Positions 25,950-33,534 of a stretch of 64,000 nt of DNA are shown in pieces; position 1 is the first letter of the stretch; every line of letters starts with the position of its first letter. Made by a program: the position numbers and the translations under genes. Under the pieces are notes generated by a model. The model saw only the letters and a list, made by a program, of their open reading frames with translations, ran no database searches and was not told the origin of the DNA. The stretch is from assembly GCA_028871055.1 (NCBI GenBank), contig JAGWON010000003.1, positions 152,679 through 216,678 of the forward strand, read 5' to 3'. The DNA comes from Alphaproteobacteria bacterium (GTDB lineage Bacteria > Pseudomonadota > Alphaproteobacteria > ATCC43930 > CGMCC-115725).

Positions 25950-26654
25950 TCACAGCCCGGCCGGCGTGGCGTGGCGCCCGCGCAACACGACGTCGAAGCG
26001 ATAGCCCAGGGCCCATTCGGCTTCGCTCAGGTTTGGATCGTAGCGCGAGATCAGCCGCTTGCGCGCGGCCTCGTCCGGCACGCTGTTGTAGATCGGATCG
26101 AATTCGAGCAGCGGATCGCCCGGAAAGTACATCTGGGTGATGATCCGCGTGGCGAAGGCCGGCCCGAACACCGAGAAGTGGACGTGCTGCGCGCGCCACG
26201 CGTTGAAGGTGTTGCGCCACGGATAGGCGCCCGGAATGATCGATAGGAAGCGGTACTCGCCCTTGGCGTTGGTGACCATCTGACCGCGGCCGGTGAAATT
26301 CGGATCGAGCGGCGCGGCATGCTGGTCGTTGGGATGGCAATAGCGGCCGGCCGCGTTCGCCTGCCAGATTTCGACCAGCGTATTCGGCACCGGACGGCCG
26401 TCCTCGTCGAGGACGCGACCGGCCAGAATCATGCGCTCGCCGAGCGGCTCGCCCTTGTGCTGCTTGGTCAGATCGACGAGGTCGGGTCCCGCCCAGCCGC
26501 TGGTGAAGGTCGGGCCGGTGATTTCGGTCAGCGTCTGCCGGAGCGCAACCGGCTCCCGCTGGGGATGGCGCTTGATCGTGCTGGTATAGGCCGGCCAGTC
26601 GTTCGACGGCTGGCTGCCAGTGCGTTCGGCGTTGTATTCGCGAATTTCCGTCAT
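25950..26654 (-). CDS. pcaH: Protocatechuate 3,4-dioxygenase beta subunit
   Basis: 234 residues, the iron-bearing subunit. The four Fe(III) ligands are Y105 (GRYCHP), Y144 (GAYPWRN), H157 and H159 (AQHVHFSVFG), with the same spacing as Y108, Y147, H160 and H162 of the Pseudomonas enzyme. GGGAGGAG lies about 10 bases before ATG 26654. Between pcaD and pcaG. Confidence 0.95.
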   Translation of the reverse strand: MTEIREYNAERTGSQPSNDWPAYTSTIKRHPQREPVALRQTLTEITGPTFTSGWAGPDLVDLTKQHKGEPLGERMILAGRVLDEDGRPVPNTLVEIWQANAAGRYCHPNDQHAAPLDPNFTGRGQMVTNAKGEYRFLSIIPGAYPWRNTFNAWRAQHVHFSVFGPAFATRIITQMYFPGDPLLEFDPIYNSVPDEAARKRLISRYDPNLSEAEWALGYRFDVVLRGRHATPAGL

Positions 26655-26740
26655 GCGTGCGATCTCCTCCCGGCGCTATCCCGCTACGGCCTCGATCGCA
26701 AGCCGCCGGCAATTTTGACGCATGGCGATCGCCCCGTATT

Positions 26741-27544
26741 CTAGGCCGCGACCCCGACCGAGGCGAAGAACTCCGTCAGCGCCGCGGTCACCTCGGCCGG
26801 CCGCTCGACCGGCGATATATGGGCGCAATCGGCGATTTCGACCAGTTTCGCGCCCTTGACCGCCGCGGCAATGGCGCGCGCCGCCGCGGGCGGCGTCGCT
26901 TCGTCGCGCGCGCCGACAAGGACCAGCGTCGGGCAGGCGATGCGCCGCGCGTCGGCCGCCAAATCCATCGCCGCGAGCGCCAGGCAGCAGCCGGCATAGC
27001 CAGCGACCGAATTGCGCGTCAGCATGGTCCGCATGCCGCGCGCGATGTCGGGCTTTGCCTTGAGGAAACCTTCGGTGAACCAGCGCTGCAGCACGGCGTC
27101 GCCGATCGATTCGAGGCCGTTCTTACGCACCGCGTCGGCGCGGTCGCGATAGACCTGCGGCGCGGCAATCGTCATGGCGGTATCGCACAGCGCCAGCGAC
27201 AGCACGCGGCCGGGCGCGCGCGCGCCCAGGCGCTGGCCCACCATGCCGCCGATCGACAACCCGCTGTAGTGGAAGCGCTCGATCGCGAGCGCGTCGGCGA
27301 GCGCCAGCACGTCGCCCGCCAGGTCGTCGATCGTGTAGGCATCGACGCCGTCCGGCACCTCGGTCAGGCCGTGACCGCGCATGTCGTAGCGCAGCACGCG
27401 GAAGCGCGCGGCGAGCGCCGGCAGCTGCGCGTCCCACAGGTGGAAATTGGTGCCGAGCGAATTGCCGAGCACCAGCACCGGAGCCTTGTGGTTGCCCCAG
27501 AGGGAATAATGCGTGACGAAGCGGCCGGTACGGACGAATGCCAT
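26741..27544 (-). CDS. pcaD: 3-oxoadipate enol-lactonase
   Basis: 267 residues, an alpha/beta hydrolase that opens 3-oxoadipate enol-lactone to 3-oxoadipate. The nucleophile is in GLSIGGMVGQ, a PcaD hallmark, with NSLGTNFHLWD and YDMRGHG near the N-terminus, the acid in VGARDEATPP and the histidine in DCAHISPVE. GGGAGGAGCT directly precedes ATG 27544. First gene of pcaDHGB; its upstream region is shared with the divergent MetE-like gene. Confidence 0.92.
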   Translation of the reverse strand: MAFVRTGRFVTHYSLWGNHKAPVLVLGNSLGTNFHLWDAQLPALAARFRVLRYDMRGHGLTEVPDGVDAYTIDDLAGDVLALADALAIERFHYSGLSIGGMVGQRLGARAPGRVLSLALCDTAMTIAAPQVYRDRADAVRKNGLESIGDAVLQRWFTEGFLKAKPDIARGMRTMLTRNSVAGYAGCCLALAAMDLAADARRIACPTLVLVGARDEATPPAAARAIAAAVKGAKLVEIADCAHISPVERPAEVTAALTEFFASVGVAA

Positions 27545-27711
27545 AGCTCCTCCCGTCGTTTTCGTGGGCAAACGCCCATGCGCGCCGCCCACCGGTGCCG
27601 CGTCTTGACGCCGATGGCGGCGCCCGCGACACTGCGCCCGAATTTAGAGACCGGCCCGCCAAAACCAAAGGCCATTTCGCAAGGCCGGCGGAAGAACCCC
27701 GAGGAGGAATC

Positions 27712-28833
27712 ATGGCCGCGCGTACCACACCGCCGTTCCGCGCCGATCACGTCGGCAGCCTGCTGCGCCCGAAAAAGCTTCTCGACGCGCGCGACAAGCG
27801 GAAGCGGAACGAAATCACTCCGGATCAGCTCAGGGCGGTCGAGGACGAAGCGATCCGCGAGGTGGTGAAGCTGCAGGAGGATCTCGGCCTCAAGGCGGCA
27901 ACCGACGGCGAATTCCGCCGCGCCTATTGGCATCTCGACTTCCTCGAGCGGTTTTCCAACGTCACCATCGTGCCGCCCTCTGTCGGCGTCAAATTCCACA
28001 CCCATACCGGCGACGTCGAGTTCAAGCCGCCCGGCATCCGCGTCTCGGGCAAGCTCGCACGACCGAAGCCGATCTTCGTCGACCATTTCAAGTTCCTGAA
28101 ATCGGTCGCCAAGGTCGCGCCCAAGATCACCATCCCGTCGCCTTCGACGATGCATTTCCGCGGCGGGCGCAAGGCGATCGACGCGAAGGCCTATCCCGAT
28201 ATGGCCCAGTTCTATGCCGATCTGGCGCGCGTCTATAACGAGGAGATCAAGGACATGGCGGCGGCCGGCTGCCGCTATCTCCAGATCGACGAGGTCAACT
28301 TCGCTTATCTGTGCGATCCCAAGCTGCGCGAGCAGGTGAAGGGCATCGGCGAGGACCCGAACCAGCTTCCGCATACCTACGCCAAGCTGATCAACAACGC
28401 GATCGCCGGCATGCCCGAGGACATGACCTTCTGCATGCATGTCTGCCGCGGCAACTTCAAGAGCGCGTGGGTCGCCGAAGGCGGCTACGAGCCGGTGGCC
28501 GAGGCGCTGTTCAACGAGCTCACCATCACCGGCTATTTCATGGAATGGGACGACGAGCGCTCGGGCGGCTTCGAGCCGCTGCGCTTCGTGCCCAAGGGCA
28601 AGGTCGTCGTGCTTGGCCTCGTCACCACCAAGCTGCCGAGGCTCGAAAGCAAGGACGAGCTCAAGCGGCGCATCGACGAAGCCGCGAAGTACGTCCCCTT
28701 GGATCAGTTGGCGCTGGGGCCGCAATGCGGCTTCTCGTCGACGGTCGAGGGCAACGAGGTCACCGTCGACGACGAGAAGCGCAAGCTGGCGCTTATCGTC
28801 GAGACCGCGCGTGAGGTCTGGGGCGGCGTCTAG
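27712..28833 (+). CDS. MetE-like cobalamin-independent methyltransferase (YxjG/YxjH type), copy 1
   Basis: 373 residues, the methionine-synthase catalytic barrel alone, starting PPFRADHVGSLLRP as in the YxjG/YxjH group. Zinc ligands are H243-x-C245 (CMHVCRGN), E278 (YFMEWDDE) and C339 (PQCGFSS). The expected reaction is methyl transfer to homocysteine or another thiol; without the N-terminal domain the methyl donor may not be a folate. GAGGAGGA precedes ATG 27712. A closely similar copy of the same length lies at 30701. Confidence 0.85.
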   Translation: MAARTTPPFRADHVGSLLRPKKLLDARDKRKRNEITPDQLRAVEDEAIREVVKLQEDLGLKAATDGEFRRAYWHLDFLERFSNVTIVPPSVGVKFHTHTGDVEFKPPGIRVSGKLARPKPIFVDHFKFLKSVAKVAPKITIPSPSTMHFRGGRKAIDAKAYPDMAQFYADLARVYNEEIKDMAAAGCRYLQIDEVNFAYLCDPKLREQVKGIGEDPNQLPHTYAKLINNAIAGMPEDMTFCMHVCRGNFKSAWVAEGGYEPVAEALFNELTITGYFMEWDDERSGGFEPLRFVPKGKVVVLGLVTTKLPRLESKDELKRRIDEAAKYVPLDQLALGPQCGFSSTVEGNEVTVDDEKRKLALIVETAREVWGGV

Positions 28834-28842
28834 CCGCCGGCG

Positions 28843-29298
28843 TTATTCCGCCGGATGGCCGCCAGCCGGATAGCCGGCATGGCGCACGCCGTGCTCAAAG
28901 GCCTGGTCGACGCTCAACGGGCCCGCGCCGTAGGCGACCACCAGCAACAGGCCGCCCATCATCGACAGATGCTCGTAGAAGAACGCGTGCTGGGCCTGCA
29001 TCGCCGCCGCCGGCGCCGCCCAATAGGCATGGAAGATGACGGCGAGCGTTAGCATGTAGACGAACAGCACGAGCGCCGACCACCGGGCGTAGAGTCCGAT
29101 CATCAGCATCAGACCGCCCGCCAGCTCAACCGCGATCGCGCCATAGACCAGCGCGGAGGCGGCCGGGATGCCGTGGCTCGTCATGTTGGCAACCGTCGAG
29201 CCGACGCCGCCGGTGAGCTTGTTGTAGCCCGCCAGCACGAAGATCAGCGCGAGCAATATGCGGCCCAGCAAGGGCAAGGGATTGAATGTGGTGTTCAT
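28843..29298 (-). CDS. DoxX family membrane protein
   Basis: 151 residues with four hydrophobic segments. The N-terminal LGRILLALIFVLAGYNKLTGG is the DoxX signature, and VELAGGLMLMIGLYARW fits the second half. DoxX-like proteins are linked to respiratory quinone chemistry or redox stress, but the role is usually unknown. AGGAGG precedes ATG 29298. It converges on the upstream MetE-like gene (9 bases between ends). Confidence 0.9.
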   Translation of the reverse strand: MNTTFNPLPLLGRILLALIFVLAGYNKLTGGVGSTVANMTSHGIPAASALVYGAIAVELAGGLMLMIGLYARWSALVLFVYMLTLAVIFHAYWAAPAAAMQAQHAFFYEHLSMMGGLLLVVAYGAGPLSVDQAFEHGVRHAGYPAGGHPAE

Positions 29299-29416
29299 GT
29301 CGTCCTCCTGCACCATCACGCGCACAGGAGGCATATGCCGAACGGCCGCCGGTTGTGACCGATCGGTGGCCTTTGGTCACATCTTCGCGCGCGCCAAGCG
29401 AGCCGCGCCCGCCGGC

Positions 29417-30628
29417 CTACTTCAGCGGCGCGCCACCCGACTTCGACAGCCACACCCATTCCTTGGTCTTGGGATCATAGGTGGTGACGATCGAGCTTTC
29501 GGGGCCGAGGCCGCGCTGCGGATATTTCTTGAAGTCGTAGATGCCGTCGACGCCCGGGAAGTTCGTCAGAGTGTCGATGTAGGCCTTGAGCTGCGCCGCG
29601 TTCGCCTTGGGGCCGAGCTTGCGCAGCCCCGCGACCACGATCAGCCCGGCATCCCACGACGTCGCCACCATGTTGTCAGCCTTGAGGTGGTGCTCCTTGA
29701 GAATGGCGTACATCGCGTGCTGCGCCTTATCCATCCGCGGATCGAGCTTGACGGTGCTCGGATGCGGCGGATAGAGCGCCGAGGCGAGGATGAGCTGCTT
29801 GGGCAGGAACGATTCCCATTGCGCCATCGCGGCGAAGGTCTGATTGCCGCTGGTCGGCGCCACCGGGATGTCGAGGCCGGCCTGGATCATGCCCTTGAAC
29901 ACGGTCGCTGCCGGCGCGCCGGTCACCCACGCGATCATCGCCTGGGCGCCTGATTCCTTGATGCGGGCGATCTGCGCCGCGACTGAAACGTCGGTCGGGT
30001 TAAAGTGCTCGACGATGACTTTGTGCATCGTGGACTTGAACTCCGGACGCTCCAGGATCGCGTCGACCGAACGGTCGCCGTCCTGGCCGCTGGCGTCGGT
30101 GGTCATCAGCGTCGCGATCTTGGTCCAGCCCTTGGCCTTGTAGTAGCGCATCACTGCCGCGATCTGGTCGACCGACGACGCGCTGGTCGAGAACGTCCAG
30201 CTGCCGGGCTTGGGATGGATCGCCGGCGACAGGCAGTAATGCACCGGGCCGTTGGCCATCAGCGGCGCCATGGCGAGGCACTCGCCGACCAGGCTCGACC
30301 CCATGATCACCGCCGGCTTGCCGCCGAGAAGCTGGGTGGTGAGCTGCACCGCGACCTGCGGACTGGTCTGCTCGTCGTGGAAGACGAAATGCAGCTTCGC
30401 GCCGCGGATGCCACCGGTCTTGTTGACCTCTTCCTCGAGCGCCGACAGCGCGTCCTTCTGGCCCTGGCCGACGAACGCCGCGCCGCCGGTGAGCGGCATC
30501 ACGACGTCGATGTTGTAAGTGCCGGCCGCGTGGGACGGCGGTGCAAATCCGATCAGGCCGGCGGCGACCAGCGCCAAGCCATAGGCGGCTGCGCGTCCGG
30601 ACTTTAAAATTCGGTGCAGTGGTTTCAT
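29417..30628 (-). CDS. Orphan ABC-type substrate-binding protein (Peripla_BP_6)
   Basis: 403 residues with a twin-region signal peptide (basic MKPLHRILKSGRAAAYG, hydrophobic core, cleavage near SHAAG). The mature part is a LivJ-like binding protein (IDVVMPLTGGAAFVGQGQKDAL, ALEEEVNKTGGI). No permease or ATPase gene is adjacent, so it may feed another Liv-type importer. GGGGAGG precedes ATG 30628. Diverges from the second MetE-like gene. Confidence 0.88.
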   Translation of the reverse strand: MKPLHRILKSGRAAAYGLALVAAGLIGFAPPSHAAGTYNIDVVMPLTGGAAFVGQGQKDALSALEEEVNKTGGIRGAKLHFVFHDEQTSPQVAVQLTTQLLGGKPAVIMGSSLVGECLAMAPLMANGPVHYCLSPAIHPKPGSWTFSTSASSVDQIAAVMRYYKAKGWTKIATLMTTDASGQDGDRSVDAILERPEFKSTMHKVIVEHFNPTDVSVAAQIARIKESGAQAMIAWVTGAPAATVFKGMIQAGLDIPVAPTSGNQTFAAMAQWESFLPKQLILASALYPPHPSTVKLDPRMDKAQHAMYAILKEHHLKADNMVATSWDAGLIVVAGLRKLGPKANAAQLKAYIDTLTNFPGVDGIYDFKKYPQRGLGPESSIVTTYDPKTKEWVWLSKSGGAPLK

Positions 30629-30700
30629 TGTGTCCTCCCCGGAGCGCAGGATCACTGCTGCGCCACACCCTGTCAACGTCCAGGAATATCCAGGCAAATC

Positions 30701-31822
30701 ATGAGCGCCCGTCAAACCCCGCCGTTCCGCGCCGACCATGTCGGCAGCCTGCTGCGACCCAAATCACTGCTCGACGCGCGCGAACAGCGGCGCCGCAACG
30801 CCATCACCGTCGCGCAGCTCGAAGCCGTCGAGGACGCCGCGATCCGCGAGGTCGTCGCCCTCCAGGAGGATATTGGTCTCAAAGCGGTGACCGACGGCGA
30901 ATTCCGCCGCACCTTGTGGCACGTCGATTTCCTGACGTCCTTCGCCAACGTCAAGTCGGTGCCGGGCAAGGTCACGGCCAAGTTCCACACCCACGAGGGC
31001 GAGATCGAGCGCACGCCCTCGGCGCTCGCGGTGGTGGGCAAGCTGGCGCGGCCGAAGCCGATCTTTGTCGATCACTTCAGGTTCGTGAAATCGGTGACCA
31101 AGGTGAAGCCCAAGCTCACCATCCCGTCGCCGAGCATCCTGCATTTCCGCGGCGGGCGTGACGCGATCGACCGCGCGACCTATCCCGACATGGCCCGGTT
31201 CTACGCCGACCTGGCGCGGGTCTACAGCGAAGAGGTTCGCGACCTGGCGGCAGCCGGCTGCCGTTATCTCCAGATCGACGAGGTCAACTTCGCCTATCTG
31301 TGCGATCCCAAGCTGCGCGACCAGGTACGCGCGCTGGGCGAGGATCCCGATACCCTGCCGCACATCTACGCCCGGCTCATCAACGGCGCGATCGCCACGC
31401 GTCCTAAGGACATGGTCGTATGCATGCATCTCTGCCGCGGTAATTTCGAGGGCGCGTGGATCGCCGAGGGTGGCTACGAACCGGTCGCCGAGACACTGTT
31501 CAACGAAATCGCCGTCGACGGCTATTTCCTCGAATACGACACCGAGCGCGCCGGCGGCTTCGCGCCGTTGCGCTTCCTGCCCAAGGGCAAGACCGCCGTG
31601 CTCGGCCTGGTGACGACCAAGCTGCCGCAGCTCGAGCGCAAGAACGACTTGAAGCGCCGCATCGACGCGGCGGCGAAGGTGGTGCCGCTGGAGCGGCTGG
31701 CGTTGAGCCCGCAATGCGGCTTCGCCAGCGGCGAACGCGGCAACAAGCTGACCGTCGCCGACGAGATCGCCAAGCTCCGCCTGGTGGTCGAGACCGCGCG
31801 CGAGGTCTGGGGCGGCGTCTGA
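30701..31822 (+). CDS. MetE-like cobalamin-independent methyltransferase (YxjG/YxjH type), copy 2
   Basis: 373 residues, same length and architecture as the product of the gene at 27712 and very similar along the whole chain, including AGCRYLQIDEVNFAYLCDPK. The zinc ligands are kept: HLC in CMHLCRGN, E in YFLEYDTE and C in PQCGFAS. The two genes are separated only by DoxX and the orphan binding protein, so one is a duplicate. The start at 30701 lacks a strong Shine-Dalgarno. The GFA gene begins 35 bases downstream. Confidence 0.85.
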   Translation: MSARQTPPFRADHVGSLLRPKSLLDAREQRRRNAITVAQLEAVEDAAIREVVALQEDIGLKAVTDGEFRRTLWHVDFLTSFANVKSVPGKVTAKFHTHEGEIERTPSALAVVGKLARPKPIFVDHFRFVKSVTKVKPKLTIPSPSILHFRGGRDAIDRATYPDMARFYADLARVYSEEVRDLAAAGCRYLQIDEVNFAYLCDPKLRDQVRALGEDPDTLPHIYARLINGAIATRPKDMVVCMHLCRGNFEGAWIAEGGYEPVAETLFNEIAVDGYFLEYDTERAGGFAPLRFLPKGKTAVLGLVTTKLPQLERKNDLKRRIDAAAKVVPLERLALSPQCGFASGERGNKLTVADEIAKLRLVVETAREVWGGV

Positions 31823-31857
31823 GCTGAAGCATCCACACGGAAACGGAGATCGCAACC

Positions 31858-32334
31858 ATGGATGATCGGACACACAATCTTGAAGGCGGCTGCGCCTGTG
31901 GCGCTGTGCGCTATCGGCTTGCTTCGCCGCCGATGTTCGTCCATTGCTGCCACTGTCGCGATTGCCAGTGTCAGACCGGCAGCGCGTTCGTCATCAACGC
32001 TTTGATCGAGACCGACCGCGTCGCCGCGCTCCAAAGCGAGCCGGCGCCACTCGCGGTGCCGACCGACAGCGGCCGCGCGCATCGCATCTTCCGCTGTCCG
32101 GCCTGTCAGACGGCAGTGTGGAGCGAGTACGGCGGCGTCGCAAAGCTGCGCTTTGTGCGTGTCGGCACCCTCGACGATCCGGCGGCGCTGACGCCGGACG
32201 TGCACATCTATGTCCGCTCGAAGCTGCCATGGGTGATGCTGCCCGACGGCGTGCCGGCGTTCGAGGCCTATTACGACTCGCGCAAGCTCTGGCCCGCCGC
32301 GAGCCTGGAGCGGCGCCGCGCCATCCTGGGTTAA
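31858..32334 (+). CDS. GFA-family zinc protein (glutathione-dependent formaldehyde-activating-like)
   Basis: 158 residues with the GFA cysteine pattern: GGCACGAVRY, then HCCHCRDCQCQTGSAF, then FRCPACQTAVWSEY. These cysteines bind two zincs. The best-studied member, Gfa, speeds formation of S-hydroxymethylglutathione from formaldehyde, but most homologues are uncharacterised. Follows the second MetE-like gene and may be co-transcribed with it. Confidence 0.85.
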   Translation: MDDRTHNLEGGCACGAVRYRLASPPMFVHCCHCRDCQCQTGSAFVINALIETDRVAALQSEPAPLAVPTDSGRAHRIFRCPACQTAVWSEYGGVAKLRFVRVGTLDDPAALTPDVHIYVRSKLPWVMLPDGVPAFEAYYDSRKLWPAASLERRRAILG

Positions 32335-32510
32335 GCTTGCGCGAACACGCACGGAGCGCACATCGCGCTCGGCAACCTGTCGCTCGCGGCCTACGCTAAG
32401 CTCAGCGCCTCTGGCATGTAACGGGACAGAGCGCTCGAACCATCGCGGAGTTTCGTTGCACCACCGAGCCCATCGGGCTCAAATACGGAACAGACTCTAC
32501 TCTCACCTGG

Positions 32511-33122
32511 ATGAGAAAAGGGGCTCAGGTCATCGGCGATGCTCGGGGTGCGTTGCGGCGTGCGGTGGAAGGGGCAATCGCCCTCAATGCGCTCGCCAAT
32601 GATGCCGCGTTTCTCGATCAGCTTATCAACGCCCACTATCACTACCAGCGCAAGCAGGCGCGGCTACTTTTGAACAACCCCGACTATCGGCCAACATTCT
32701 CGCAGGCAGAAATCGATGCGATGGAGGCGACAGTCAGGGATATCGATGCAAAGGCGGCGGCCGGCGCGAAGATCGCTGACATAAACTGGGCTGATGTCGC
32801 AGGGGTTTACTGTAAAGATCTCTACAGCACTCTCTATAGGCTTCTCTCAAACGATGGCACGCACACGAATATCAACGCCATTCACCGAGAGATTATTTAC
32901 GGTGTGGCTGGTCAGATAACGGGCGTGAAGGTCGGCCCGGATACTTCTGACATGATCGAAACCTTGAAAGCGGCCTGCTTGATGTTTTTATGGGCGGCCG
33001 ATCCTTTTGCGCGCACCTTCAATCAAAATGATACCCGAACCCGGATACAGGAAGCTCTTCAGCGTTTCGAGCAGTTACCCGGCGGCGAACCTAGGAATGT
33101 GACGGTCGTTTCCAATTTCTAG
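32511..33122 (+). CDS. DUF5677-like protein of unknown function, possibly 5'-truncated
   Basis: 203 residues from ATG 32511. The segment DLYSTLYRLLSNDGTHTNINA resembles the conserved end of DUF5677 proteins, which are often on islands or near defence genes; no function is known. The frame is open for another 37 codons upstream to a TAA at 32397, reads like protein (TIAEFRCTTEPIGLKYGTD), but contains no ATG, GTG or TTG. There is no Shine-Dalgarno before 32511. GC content is lower than the surroundings and tRNA-Arg is 80 bases away. Acquisition with loss of the 5' end is likely. Confidence 0.55.
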   Translation: MRKGAQVIGDARGALRRAVEGAIALNALANDAAFLDQLINAHYHYQRKQARLLLNNPDYRPTFSQAEIDAMEATVRDIDAKAAAGAKIADINWADVAGVYCKDLYSTLYRLLSNDGTHTNINAIHREIIYGVAGQITGVKVGPDTSDMIETLKAACLMFLWAADPFARTFNQNDTRTRIQEALQRFEQLPGGEPRNVTVVSNF

Positions 33123-33202
33123 CGGTCGGCAGTCAGCGGCCTGTGTGGGAAACGTGTGTGGAACGTTCCCAATATCTTATATAAATCAATAGATTAGAAA
33201 GA

Positions 33203-33279
33203 TGGCGTCCCCGGGGTGACTCGAACACCCGACCCACAGTTTAGGAAACTGTTGCTCTATCCAGCTGAGCTACGGGGAC
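33203..33279 (-). tRNA. tRNA-Arg (anticodon CCT), CCA encoded
   Basis: Read on the minus strand, GTCCCCG (33279-33273) pairs with CGGGGAC (33213-33207); the D arm GCTCAGCTGGATAGAGC, the anticodon arm CAGTT-TCCTAAA-CTG with anticodon CCT and the T arm GGGTGTTCGAGTCACCC all fold. The discriminator G and an encoded CCA end at 33203. The 3' end faces the DUF5677-like gene, a frequent integration arrangement, but no second copy of the tRNA tail is visible nearby. The rest of the 33123-33534 gap shows nothing recognisable. Confidence 0.95.
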
Positions 33280-33534
33280 GCGCGCCGCTGTTATAGCAAG
33301 CGCCCTGCCAGGCCGCCATGCGCGCACACGCGGCCTCCGGCTAAGCCGCTCTTCTGCAAAGAAAATCCCCGGCTTTACCGAATTGCGGCGCGATCCAAGA
33401 CTTTACCGCCGCCGTGCCCGGTCAACGTTGATCGTAGGGTGATTTGTACGAAGGGCCCGACTCGGTGGACAGGCTGCGCGCTTCGGTCTTTGATGGCCGG
33501 AAAAACATCGACGGTCGAACCGTGAGGGGGGGGA

